64,000 nucleotides of DNA. It comes from Paulownia fortunei (taxonomy: Eukaryota > Streptophyta > Magnoliopsida > Lamiales > Paulowniaceae). Under the pieces are notes generated by a model that had not been told where the DNA came from, made no database searches, and saw only the letters and a program-made list of their open reading frames with translations. The stretch lies in the NCBI GenBank assembly GCA_019321725.1, contig CM033121.1, positions 1 to 64,000 on the forward strand, given 5' to 3'. The translations under genes and the position numbers were made by a program. This document shows positions 38,301-51,948 of this stretch, one piece after another; positions within the stretch are counted from its first letter, which is position 1; every line of letters starts with the position of its first letter.

Positions 38301-41300
38301 CTTTTATTAAAATTTTATTTTAATTAATTTTTCTTTTTTAAAGTTTACGTTTCCAAAAATTTAATTTTTTCTAATAAATTAAAAGCGTATGCAATAACAC
38401 AGGAGTTAAAATGAGAAAAAATACTTTCCTACTATTAAGGTTAAATAAGATTAAAAATTTAAAAACATGATACCCGTTTTTCTTTACATATTCAAATTAT
38501 AGTTTAACTGGATTGTTTTTTCTTTACAGTAAATTTTCAAGGAAAACATCTATTATTTTCAATGAGAGAAACAATATATTTCCTACTTTTATTTTTAATT
38601 ATGGCTAAAAATTCAAAACCGACTTAGAATGTTGGTAACTATTTCTTGCTTTCTTATTAAAATTTTATTTTAAATGATTTTTTTCTTTTTAAAAGTTTAT
38701 GTTCTAGAAATTTTATTTTTTTCTAATAAATTAAAAGCGTATGCCATAACACATGAGTTAAAATGAGGAAAAATACATTCCTACTGTTAAGGTTAAATAA
38801 AATAAAAAATTTAAAAACTTGATACCCATTTCTCTTTACGTATTCAAATTATAGTTTAAGTTAATTATTTTTTCTTTTTACTATATAATTTCAATGAAAA
38901 TTATATTATTTTCAATGAAAGAAACAATATATTTCCTACTTTTATTTTTAATTATGGTTAAAATTTGAAAAAACGACTCCGAATGTTGGTATTTATTTCG
39001 GCCTTTTTATTAAATTTTTATTTTAATTAATTTTTTCCTTTTAAAGTTTATGCTTTAAAAAAATTAGTTTTTTCTAATAAATTAAAAGCATACGCCATAA
39101 CACAATAGTTAGAATGAGAAAAAATAATTTCCTACGGTTAAGGTTAAATAATATTAAAAATTCACAAACTTGATACCCGTTTTTCTCTTACGTATTCTAA
39201 TTATAGCTTAAGTGGATTATTTTTGCTTTTTACTGTATAATTTCAAGAAAAACTTACATTATTTTCAATAAGAGAAACAATATATTTCCTACTTCTAATT
39301 TTAATTGTGCCTAAAAATTGAAAAAGCGACTCTGAATGTTGGTATAAATTTTTCTTTTAATTGATTTTTTTCTTTTTAAAAGTTTACGTTCTAAAAAATT
39401 TATTTTTTTCTAATAAAATAACACATGAGTTAGAATGAGAAAAAATAATTTCCACAATTAAGGATAAATAAGATAAAAAAATTTAAAAATTGATACTCAT
39501 TTCTCTTCTTACGTATTCATATTATAGTTTAACTGAATTATTTTTTCTTTGTACTGTATAATCTCAAGGAAAACTTATAATACTTTCAATGAAAGAAACA
39601 ATATATTTCCTACTTTTATTTTTAATTATGGCTAAAAATTAAAAATGCAACTCAAAATATTGGTACCTATTTTGAGCTTTTTTATTAAATTTTTATATTA
39701 ATTGATTTTTTTCTTCTAAAAGTTTACGTTCTAAAAAATATTTTTTTTCTATAAATTAAAAACGTATACTATAACACATGAATTAGAATAAGGAAAAATA
39801 CTTTTCCACTTTTAAGGTTAAATAAAATTTAAAAATTTTAAAAATTGATACTCATTTCTATCTCACATATTCAAATTACAGTTTAAATGGATTGTTTTTT
39901 GTTTTTACTGTATAATATCAAGTATATTACACATTATTTTCTATGAGATAAACAATATATTTCCTACTTTTATTTTTAATTATGACTAAAAATTAAAAAA
40001 GCGACTCAGAACGTTGGTACCTTTTGGGATCTTTTATTAAATTTTTATTTAAATTACTTTTTTTCTTTTCAAAAGTTTACGTTCTTAAAAATTTTTTTTT
40101 CTACTAAATTAAAATCATACACTATAACATAGGAGTTAGAATAACGAAAAATACTTTCCTACTTTTAAGGTTAAATAAAATTAAGAATTTAAAAACTTGA
40201 TACTCATTTCTCCCTAAAGTATTCAAATTACTGTTTAACTGGATTGTTTTTTCTTTTTACTGTATAATTTTATGGAAAACTTACAATATTTTCTATGAGA
40301 GAAACAATATATTTCCTTCTTTTCTTTTTAATTACGACTAAAAATTGGAAAAACAACTAAGATCATGGTACCTATTTCTTGCTTTCCTATTAAATTTTTA
40401 GCTGAAATGATTTTTTTACTTTTAAAAGTTTACGTTCTAAAAAATTAATTTTTTTCTAATAAATTTAAAGTGTATGCTATAACACAGGAGTTATGAATAA
40501 GAAAAATATTTCCTACTGTTAAGGTTAAATAAGATTAAAATTTTAAAAACTTCATACCCATTTCTCGATTACATATTCAAATTATAGTTTAACAAGATTT
40601 TTTTTTCTTTTTACAATATAATTTCAAAGAAAACTTACATTATATTCTGTGAGATAAACAATATATTTTCTACTTTTATTTTTAATTATGACTAAAAATT
40701 AGAAAAGCGACTCAAAACGTTGGTACCTATTTCGAGCTTTTTTATTAAATTTTTATTTTTAAAATTTTACGTTCTAAAAAATTAATTTTTTTCTAATAAA
40801 TTAAAAGCGTATGCTATAACCCATGAGTTAGAATAAGGTAAAATACTTTCCTACTGTTAAGGTTAAATAAAATTTAACATTTAAAAACTTGATACACATT
40901 TCTCCCTTGTGTATTCAAATTATAGTTTAACTGGATTATTTTTTCTTTTTACTCTATAATTTCAAAGAAAACTTACAATATTTCAATGAGAGAAACAATA
41001 TATTTATTTTATTTTATTTTTGATTATAGCTAAAAATTGATAAAGCGACTCATAATGTTGGTACCTATTTTGGGGTTTTTTATTAAATTTTTATTTTAAT
41101 TGATTTTTTTCTTTTCAAAAGTTTACGTTCTAAAAAATTTATTTTTTTCTAATAAATTAAAAGTGTATACTATAACACAGGAGTTAGAATAAGGAAAAAA
41201 TATTTTCCTACTTTTAAGATTAAATAAGATTAAAAATTTAAAAACTTGATACCATTTCTCTCTTATTTATTCACATTATAGTTTAACTATATTATTTTTT

Positions 41301-44300
41301 CTTTTTACTGTATAATTTCAAGAAAAGCTTACATTATTTTCAATGAGAGAAACATTATATTTTCTACTTTTATTTTTAATTATGGCTGAAAATTGATAAT
41401 GCGACTCAAAATGTTGGTACCTATTTCTTGATTTCTTATTAAATTTTTATTTTTAATTAATATTTTTCTTTTTAAAAGTTTAGGTTCTTTTTATTTTTCT
41501 AATAAAATAAAAGCGTATGCTATAACACAAGAGTTAGAATGAGGAAAAATATTTTCCTACCATTAAGGTTAAATAAGATTAAAATTTTAAAATTTGATAT
41601 CCATTTCTCCCTTACATATTCAAATTATAGTTTAACTAGATTATTTTTTTCTTTTTACTGTATAATTTCAAAGAAAACTTATAATATTTTCAATGAAAGA
41701 AACATTATACTTTCTGCATTTATTTTTAATTATGGCTAAAAATTGAAACTGCGACTCAGAATGTTGGTACATATTTCGGGCCTTTTTATTAATTTTTATT
41801 TTAATTGATTTTTCTCTTTTGAAAAGTTTACGTTCTAAAAATATAATTTTTTCTATTAAATTCAAAGTGTATTCCATAACACAAGAATTAGAATGAGGAA
41901 AAATACTTTCCTACTATTATGGTTAAATAAGATTAAAAATTTAAAATTTGATACCCTTTTCTCTCTTAACTATTCAAATCACAGTTTAATTGGATTGTTT
42001 TTTCTTTTCACTGTATAATTTCAATGAAAACTTATAATATTTTCAATGAAAGAAACAATATATTTTCTACTTTTATATTTAATTATGGCTAGAAATTGAA
42101 ATAAGACTCACAATGTTGATACCTATTTCGGGCTTTTTATTAAATTTTTATTTTAATTGATTTTTTTCTTTTTAAAAGTTTACGTTCTAAAAAAATTATT
42201 TTTTTCTAATAAATTAAAAATGTATTCTATAACACAGGAGTTAGAATAAGAAAAAATAATTTCCTATTGTTAAGGTTAAATAAATTAAAAATTTAAAAAC
42301 TTGATACTCATTTCTCCCTTACGTATTCAAATTATAGTTTGACTGGATTGTTTTTTCTTTTTACTGTATAATTTCAAGAAAAACTTACAATATTTTCAAT
42401 GAGAAAAACAATATATTTCCTTCTTCTTTTTTTAATTATGGTACCAATTAAAAAAGCGACTCATAATGTTGGTACCTATTTTAGGTTTTTTATTAAATTT
42501 TTATTTTTTTCTTTTCAATAGTTTACGTTCTAAAAAATTTATTTTGTTCTAATAAATTAAAAGTGTATACTGTAACACAGGAGTTAAAATAAGAAAAAAT
42601 ACTTTCCTACTTTTAATGTAAAATAAGTGTAAAAATTTAAAAACTTGATAACCATTTGTCCCTTACGTATTCATATTTTAGTTTAACTGGATTGTTTTTT
42701 TTTTTACTGTATAATTTCAAGAAAAAATAATATTATTTTCAAAGAAAGAAACAATATAATTCCTACTTTTATTTTTAATTATGTCTAAAAATTGAAAATA
42801 CAACTCAAAATATTTGTACCTATTTCGGGCCTTTTTATTAAATTTTTATTTTAATTGATTGTTTTCTTTTTAAAAGTTTACGTTCTTAAAAATTAATTCT
42901 TCTAATAAATTAAAAGTGTATTCTATAACACAGGAGTTAGAATGAGGAAAAATATTTTCCTACTGTTAAGGTTAAATAAGATTTAAAATTTAATAACTTG
43001 AGACCCATTTCTTCCTTACGTATTCAAATTATAATTTAACTAGATTGTTTTTTTATTTTTACCATATAATTTCAAAGAAAACTTACATTATTTTCAGTGA
43101 AATAAACAATATATTTCCACTTTTATTTTAAATTATCGCTAAAAATTAAAAATATGACTAAGAATGCTGGAACCTATTTTGGTTTTTTTATTAAATTTTT
43201 ATTTTAATTGAAATTTTTCTTTTTAAAAGTTTACGTTCTAAAATATTTATTTTTTTCTAATAAAATAAAAGTGTGTTCTATAACACAGGATTTAGAATGA
43301 GAGAAAATACCTTCCAACAGCTAAGGTTAAATAATATTTAAAATTTAAAAACTTGATACATTCTCCCTTACGTATTCAAATTATAGTTTAAGTGGATTAT
43401 TTTTTTCTTTTTACTGTATAATTTTAAGAAAAACTTACAAAATTTTCTATGGATAAACAATATATTTCCTACTTTTATTTTTAATTATGACTCAAAATTA
43501 AAAAATGACTTACAATGTTGGTACCTATTTTTTGCTTTCATATAAAGTTTTTATTTTAATTGATTTTTTTCTTTTTAAATGTTTTCGTTCTAAAAACATT
43601 ATTTTTTTCTAATAAATCAAAGTCGTATGCTATAACACAAGAGTTACAATAAGAAAAAAATACTTTCCTACTGTTAATGTTAAATAAGATTAAAAATTTA
43701 AAAATTTGATACCCATTTCTCAATTACGTATTCAAATTATGGTTTAATAGGATTGTTTTTTCTTTTTACAATACAACTTTAAAGAAAACTTACATTATTT
43801 TCTTTGAGATAAACAACATATTTCCTACTTTTATTTATAATTATGGCTAAAAATTGAAAACGCGACTCAAAATATTGGCACTTATTTTGGATTTTTTTAT
43901 TAAATTTTTATTTTAATTGATTTTTTTCTTTTCAAAGGAGTATGTTCTAAAAAATTAAATTTTTTCAAATAAATTAAAAGCATATTCTATAACACCAAAG
44001 TTTGAATGAGGAAAAAATACTTTCCCACTCTTAATGTTAAATAAGATTAAAAATTTAAAAACTTGATACCTATTTCTACTTTACGTATTCAAATTATAGT
44101 TTAACTGGATTGTTTTTTCTTTTTACTGTATAATTTTAAGGAAAACTTTCAAACTGTTAAGGTTTCTTTCTACTTTTCTTTTTATTATACTTTCCTACTA
44201 TTAAGGTTACATAAGATTAAAAATTTCAAACTTGATACCATTTTCTCTCTTACGTATTCAAATTACATTTTAACTACATTGTTTTTTTCTTTTTACTGTA

Positions 44301-47300
44301 TAATTTCAAGGAAAACTTATAATATTTTCAATGAAAGAAACATTATATTTTCTGCTCTTATTTTCAATTATGGCTAAAAATTGAAAATGCGACTCAAAAT
44401 ATTGATACCTATTTCGGATTTTTTTATTAAATTTTTAATTTGATTGATTTTTTTCTTTTTAAAAGTTTACGTTCTAAAAAATATAAGTTTTTCTAATAAA
44501 TTAAAAGCGTATTCTCTAACACAGGAGTTAAAATGAGGAAAAATATTTTCGTACTATTAAGGTTAAATAAGATTAAAAATTTAAGAAACTTGATACCCAT
44601 TTCTCCCTTACGTATTCAAATTATAGTTTAACTCGATTGTTTTTTTTTCTTTTTACGATATAATTTCATGAAAAACATACAATATTTTCTATGATAGAAA
44701 TAATATATTTCCTTCTTTTATTTTTAATTATGGCTAAAAATTGAAAATGCGACTCAGAATGTTGGTACTTATTTCGGGCTTTTTTATTAAATTTTTAATT
44801 TAATTGATTTTTTTCTTTTTAAAAGTTTACATTCTAAAAAATTTATTTTTTCTAATAAATTAAAAGCGTATTCTATAACATAGGAGTTAGAATGAGGAAA
44901 AATACTTTCCTACTGTTAAGGTTACATAAGATTAAAAATTTCAAACTTGATACCATTTTCTCTCTTACGTATTCAAATTATATTTTAACTCGATTGTTTT
45001 TTTCTTTTTACTGTATAATTTCAAGGAAACCTTATAATATATTCAATGAAAGAAACATTATATTTTCTGCTTTTATTTTCAATTATGGCTAAAAATTAAA
45101 AATGCGACCCAAAATACTGGTCCCTATTTTGGGTTTTTTTATTAAATTTTTAATTTAATTGATTTTTTTCTTTTTAATAGTTTACGTTCTAAAAAATTTA
45201 AGTTTTTCTAATAAATTAAAAGCGTATTCTATAACACAGGAGTTAGAATGAGGAAAAATACTTTCGTACTGTTAAGGTTAAATAAGATTAAAAATTTAAG
45301 AAACTTGATACCCATTTTTCCCTAACGTATTCAAATTATAATTTAACTAGATTGTTTTTTATTTTTACTATATAATTTCGAGGAAAACTTACAATATTTT
45401 CAATGAGAGAAAGAATATATTTCCTTTTTTTATTTTTAATTATGGCTAAAAATTGAAAAATCAACTCAAAATGTCGGTACTTGTTTTGGGCTTCTTTATT
45501 AAATTTTTAATTTAATTGATTTTTTTTCTTTTTAAAAGTTTACGTTTTCAAGAATTTGTTTTTTTCTAATACAATAATAGTGTATTCTATAACACGTGTT
45601 AGAATGAGGGAAAATATTTTCCTACTGTTAAGCTTAAATAAGATTTAAAATTTAATATCTTGAAACCCATTTCTTCCTTACGTATTCAAATTATAATTTA
45701 ATTGGATTGTTTTTTCTTTTTACTGTATAATTTCAAAGAAAACTTACATTATTTTCAATGAGAGAAATAATATATTTTCCACTTTTATTTTTAATTATCG
45801 CTAAAAATTGAAAATGTGACTCAAAATGTTGGAACATATTTCTTTTTTTTATTAAATTTTTATTTTAATTGATTTTTTTCTTTTTAAAAGTTTACGTTTT
45901 CAAGAAATTTTTTTTTCTAATAAATTAAAAGTGTGTTCTATAACACGGGAGTTAGAATGAGAAAAAATACTTTTCTACTGTTAAGCTTAAATAAGATTTC
46001 AAATTTCATAACTTGAGACCCATTTCTTCCTTACGTATTCAAATTATAATTTAAATGGATTATTTTTTCTTTTTACAGTATAATTTCAAGAAAAACTTAC
46101 AATATTTTCTATGAGATAAACAATATATTTCCTACTTTTATTTTTAATTATGACTGAAAATTAAAAAAGCGACTCAAAATGTTGGTACCTATTTTTTGCA
46201 TTCATATAATGTTTTTATTTTAGTTGATTTTTTTTCTTTTTAAAAGTTTTCGTTGTAAAAATATTATTTTTTTCTAACAAATCAAAAGCATCTACTATAA
46301 CACAGGAGTTACAATAAGGGAAAATACTTTCCTATTGTTAATGTTAAATAAGATTAAAAATTAAAAAAACTTGATACCCATTTCTCAATTACGTATTCAA
46401 ATTTTAGTTTAACAAATTATTTTTTCTTTTTACAGTATAATTTTAAAGAAATTTATATTATTTTTTTTTAGATAAACAATATATTTCCTACTTTATTTAT
46501 AATTAAGGCTAACAATTCAAAAAGCGACTCAGAATATTGGTGCTTATTTTGGGGTTTATTTATTAATTTTTTATTTTAATTGATTTTTTTCTTTTCAAAG
46601 GTTTACATTCTAAAAAATTAAATTTTTTCAAATAAATTAAAAGGATATTATGTAACACATGAGTTCGAATGAGCAAAAATATTTTCCTACTGTTAAGGTT
46701 AAATAAGATTAAAAATTTAAAAACTTGATACACATTTCTCCTTTATGTATTCAAATTATTCTTTAAGTGGATTATTTTTTTTTTACTGCATAATTTCAAG
46801 GAAAACATACAATATTTTCAGTGAGAGAAATAATATATTTCCTTCTTTTTTTTTAATTATGGCTTAAAATTAAAAAATCGACTCACAATGTTGGTAACTA
46901 TTTTGGGTTTTTTTATTAAATTTTTATTTTAAATGATTTTTTTTCTTTTCAATAGTTTACGTTCTAAAAAAATTATTTTTTTCTAATAAATTAAAAGCGT
47001 ATACAGGAGTTAAAATAAGGAAAAATACTTTCCTACTTTTAATGTTAAACAAGAGTAAAATTTTAAAAACATGATACACATTTCTCCCTTACGTATTCAA
47101 ATTATAGTTTAACTGGATTATTTTTTCTTTTTACGATATAATTTCATGAAAAACATACAATATTTTCTACGAGAGAAACAATATATTCCTTCTTTTATTT
47201 TTAATTATGGATAAAATTTGAAAAAGCAACTACTTATTTCGGGCAATTTTATTAAATTTTTATTTTAATTAATTTTTTTCTTTTTAAAAGTTTACATTCT

Positions 47301-48454
47301 AAAAAATTTATTTTTTCCTAATAAATTAAAAGCGTATTCTATAACACAGGATATAGAATAAGGAAAAATACTTTCCTACTGTTAAGCGTAAATAAGATTA
47401 AAAATTTTAAAAACTTGATACCATTTTCTCTCTTACGTATTCAAATTACAATTTAACTAGATTGTTTTTTCTTTTTACTGTATAATTTTAAGGAAAACTT
47501 ATAATATTTTAAATGAAAGAAACATTATATTTTCTGCTTTTATTTTTAATTATGGCTAAAAATTGAAAATGTGACTCATAATGTTGGTACCTATTTTGTG
47601 TTTTTTTTTTAAAATTTTATTTTAATTAATTTTTTTTTTTTTAAAAGATTAAGTTCTAAAAAAAAAAATTTTTTTAATAAATTAAAAGCGTATTCTATAA
47701 CACAGGAATTATAATGAGGGAAAATACTTTCCTACTTTTAAGGTTAAATAAGATTAAAAATTTTAAAACTTGATACCCATTTCTCCCTTTCGTATTCAAA
47801 TTATAGTTTAACTAGTTTATTTTTTTCTTTTTACTGTATAATTTCAAGAAAAACTTATAATATTTTCAATGATAGAAACAATATATATCCTACTTTTATT
47901 TTCAATTATGGCTAAAATTAAAAATGCAACTCAGAATGTTGGTACATATTTCATGCTTTTTTAATAAATTTTCATTTTAATTAATTTTTTTCTTTTTAAA
48001 AGTTTACGTTTTTAAAAAATGGTTTTTTTCTAATAAATTAAAAGCATATGCTATAACACAGAAGTTAGAATGAGGAAAAATATTCTCCTACTTTTAAGGT
48101 TAAATAAGATTAAAAATTTCAAAACTTGATACCCATTTCTTCCTTACGTATTTAAATTATAGTTTAACTGGATTATTTTTTTCTTTTTAATGTACAATGT
48201 CAAGGAAAACTTATAATATTTTCAATGATAGAAATAATATATTTTCTACTTTTATTTTCAATTATGGCTAAAATTGAAAATGCAACTCAGAATGTTGGTG
48301 CATATTTTGTACTTTTTTAATAAATTTTTATTTAAATTAATTTTTTTCTTTTTAAAAGTTTACGTTCTTAAAATTTGTTTTTTTCTAATAAATTAAAAGT
48401 ATATTCTATAACACAGGAGTTAGAAAGAGTAAAACACTTTCCTACTGTTAAGGT

Positions 48455-51400
48455 ACCACTATTTTGAGTCGTTTTCAATTCTTAGTCAAAATTAAAAATA
48501 AAAGTAGGAAATATATTATTTATCTCATAGAAAATATTGTAAGTTTTCTTTGAAGTTATACTGCAAAAAAGAAAAAACAATCCAGTTAAACTGTAATTTG
48601 AATACGTAATCGAGAAACGAGTATCAAGTTTTTAAATTTTTAACCTTTTTTAACTTTAACAATAGAAAAGTATTTTTACTCATTCTAACTCCTATGTTAT
48701 AACACACGCTTTTAATTTTTTAGAAAAAAATATTTAAAAAGAAAAAAATTAATTAAAATAAAAAAATTATTTGAAAACAAGAAATAGGTACGAATCATCT
48801 GAGTTGATTTTTCAATTTTTACTCAAAATTAAAAAAAAATAGGAAATATATTATTTATCTCATAGAAAATAATGTAAGTTTTTTTTGAAGTTATACTGTA
48901 AAAATAAAAAATAATCTAGTTAAACTGTAATTTGAATACATAACCGAGAAATGGATATCAAGTTTTTAAATTTTTAATCTTATTTAACATTAATAGTAGA
49001 AAAGTATTGTTCCTCATTCTAACTCCTATGTTATAGCATATACTTTTAATTTATTAGAAAAAAATAATATTTTTAGAATGAAAACATTTAAAAGGACAAA
49101 AATCAATTAAAATAAAAAAATTATTTGAAAGCAAGAAATGGGTACTAACATTCTAAGTCATTTTTTTAAATTTTTGTCATAATTAAAAGAAAAGTAGGAA
49201 ATGTATTGTTTTTTTCATAGAAAATGTTGTAAGTTTTTTTGAAAATTATACTTTAAAAAAAATAATTTAGTTAAACTAAAATTTGAATACGTAATCGTGA
49301 AATGGGTATCAAGTTCATAAATTTTTAATCTTATTTAACATTAACAGTAGAAAAGCATTTTTTTCTTATTCTAACTTCTATGTTATAGCATACGCTTTTA
49401 ATTTATTTGAAAAAATTAATTTTTTTAAAATGAAAACTTTTTAAAAGAAAAAATCAATTAAAATAAATTTTTTATAAGAAAGCAAGAAATAGGTGCCAAC
49501 AATCTGAATTGCTTTTTTAATTTTTAGTCATAATTAAAAATAAAAGTAGAAATTATATTGTTTATCTCATAGAAAATAATGTAAGTTTTCTTTGAAATTA
49601 TACTTTAAAAAGTAAAAACAAACCAGTTAAACTATAAATTGAATACACAATCGAGAAATGAGTATAAAAATTTCAAATTTTTATTCTTATTTAACATTAA
49701 TAGTAGGAAAGTATTTTCTCTAATTCTAATTCATGTGTTATAGCATACACTTTTAATTTATTTGGAAAAAAATAAATTTTTTAGAATGAAAATTTTTAAA
49801 AGAAAAAATCAATTAAAATAAAAAATTATTTGAAAGCAAGAAGTGTGTACCAAAATTTTGAGTCATTTTTTAATTTTTACACATAATTAAAAATAAAAAT
49901 AGAAAATACATTGTTTATCTCATCTAAAATAATGTAAGTTTTTTATGTAATTATACTGTAAAAAGAAAAAATATTTCAGTTAAACTATAATTTGAATGTG
50001 TAATCGAGAAATGAGTATTAAGTTTTTAAATTTTTAATCTTATTTAACATTAACAGTAGGAAAGCATTTTCCCTCATTCTAACTCCTATGTTATATCATA
50101 CACTTCTAATTTATTTGAAAAAAATATTTTTTTTAGAACGAAAACATTGAAAAAGAAAAAAAATCAAGTAAAATAAAAAAATTATTTGAAAGCAAGAATG
50201 TATACCAACATTGTAAATCGTTTTTTAATTTTTAGTCATAATTAAAAATAAAAGTAGGAAATATATTCTTTATCTCATAGAAAATAATGTAAGTTTTTTT
50301 TTAAGTTATACTGTAAAAGTGAAAATCAATTCACTTAAACTGTAATTTGAATACGTAAATGAGAAATGAGTATCAAATTTTCAAACTTTTAATCTTATTT
50401 AACATTAACATTAGGAAAGTATTTTTCCTTATTCTAACTCCTATATTATAGTATACGCTTTCAATTTATTAGAAAAAATATTTTTTTTAGAAAGAAAATA
50501 TTTAAAAAGAAAAAAATCAGTTAAAATAAAATTTTATTTGAAAGCAAGAAATAGGTATCAACATTATGTGTCATTTTTTTAATTTTTAGTCATAATGAAA
50601 AATAAAAGTAGGAAATATATTATTTATCTCATAGAAAATAATGTAAGTTTTCACTAAAGTTATACTCTAAAAAGAAAAAATAATCCAATTAAATTGTAAA
50701 TTGAATACACAATCGAGAAATGAGTATCAAGATTTTAAATTTTTAATCTTATTTAACATTAATAGTAGGAAAGTATTTTTCCTAATTCTAATTCCTGTAT
50801 TATAGCATATGCTTTTAATTTATTTGAAAAAAATAAATTTTTTCAACCGAAAACGTTTAAAAAGAAAAAAATTAATTAAAATAAACTTTTTATATGAAAG
50901 CAAGAAATGTGTACCAAAATTTTGAGTCGTTTTTTCAATTTTTACTCATAATTAAAAATAAAAATAGGAAATACATTGTTTATCTCATGGAAAATAATGT
51001 AAGCTTTTTTTAAAATTATACTATAAAAGTGGAAATCAATCGAGTTAAACTCTAATTTGAATACGTAAACGAGAAATGAGTATCAAATTTTCAAATTTTT
51101 AATCTTGTTTAAAAAGAAAGCATTTTTTCTCATTCTAACTCCTATGCATACGCTTTTTATTTATTAGTAAAAAATACATTTTTTAGAACGAAAACATTTA
51201 AAAAGAAAAAATCAATTAAAATAAAAAATTTATATGAAAGCAAGAAATAGATATCAACATTATGTGTCATTTTTTTAATTTTTAGTCATAATGAAAAATA
51301 AAAGTAGGAAATATATTATTTATCTCATAGAAAATAATGTAAGTTTTCACTAAAGTTATACTCTAAAAAGAAAAAATAATCCAATTAAATTGTAAATTGA

Positions 51401-51948
51401 ATACACAATCGAGAAATGAGTATCAAGATTTTAAATTTTTAATCTTATTTAACATTAATAGTAGGAAAGTATTTTTCCTAATTCTAATTCCTGTATTATA
51501 GCATATGCTTTTAATTTATTTGAAAAAAATAAATTTTTTCAACCGAAAACGTTTAAAAAGAAAAAAATTAATTAAAATAAACTTTTTATATGAAAGCAAG
51601 AAATGTGTACCAAAATTTTGAGTCGTTTTTTCAATTTTTACTCATAATTAAAAATAAAAATAGGAAATACATTGTTTATCTCATGGAAAATAATGTAAGC
51701 TTTTTTTAAAATTATACTATAAAAGTGGAAATCAATCGAGTTAAACTCTAATTTGAATACGTAAACGAGAAATGAGTATCAAATTTTCAAATTTTTAATC
51801 TTGTTTAAAAAGAAAGCATTTTTTCTCATTCTAACTCCTATGCATACGCTTTTTATTTATTAGTAAAAAATACATTTTTTAGAACGAAAACATTTAAAAA
51901 GAAAAAATCAATTAAAATAAAAAATTTATATGAAAGCAAGAAATAGAT
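48455..51948 (-). repeat. Inverted block of the same satellite
   Basis: From about 48455 the landmarks appear as reverse complements and in reverse order (for example CTTTTAATTTATTAG, TTTGAATACGTAA, TAATTAAAAATAAAAGTAGG) and return to direct orientation at about 51949. The left switch lies at the palindrome GGTACC (48452-48457), a sequence present once in most monomers. About ten monomers are inverted. No gene is seen. Confidence 0.93.
50545..51948 (-). repeat. 696-bp two-monomer duplication in the inverted block
   Basis: ACATTATGTGTCATTTTTTT at 50561 recurs at 51257 (offset 696 bp). The sequence that follows is essentially identical for two monomers, including AACCGAAAACGTTTAAAAAG and the short segment TTGTTTAAAAAGAAAGC. 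The second copy ends exactly where the array returns to direct orientation. Confidence 0.9.

Larger units (their letters stand above)
20170..48454 (+). repeat. AT-rich satellite array, direct block 2
   Basis: This continues the same monomers after the LTR insertion. Two monomer forms alternate irregularly. One has AACCGACTCAGAATG followed by TTCTTGCTTTCTTATTAAA. The other has GCAACTCCGAATG or ACATCTCCGAATG followed by TTTCGGGCTTTTTTATAAAAAAA. From about 39000 to 48450 a third variant prevails (GCGACTCAAAATG, GTATTCTATAACACAGG, TTTCTCCCTTACG). Near 44140-44210 a rearranged, shortened monomer is present. I see no gene in the block. Confidence 0.97.
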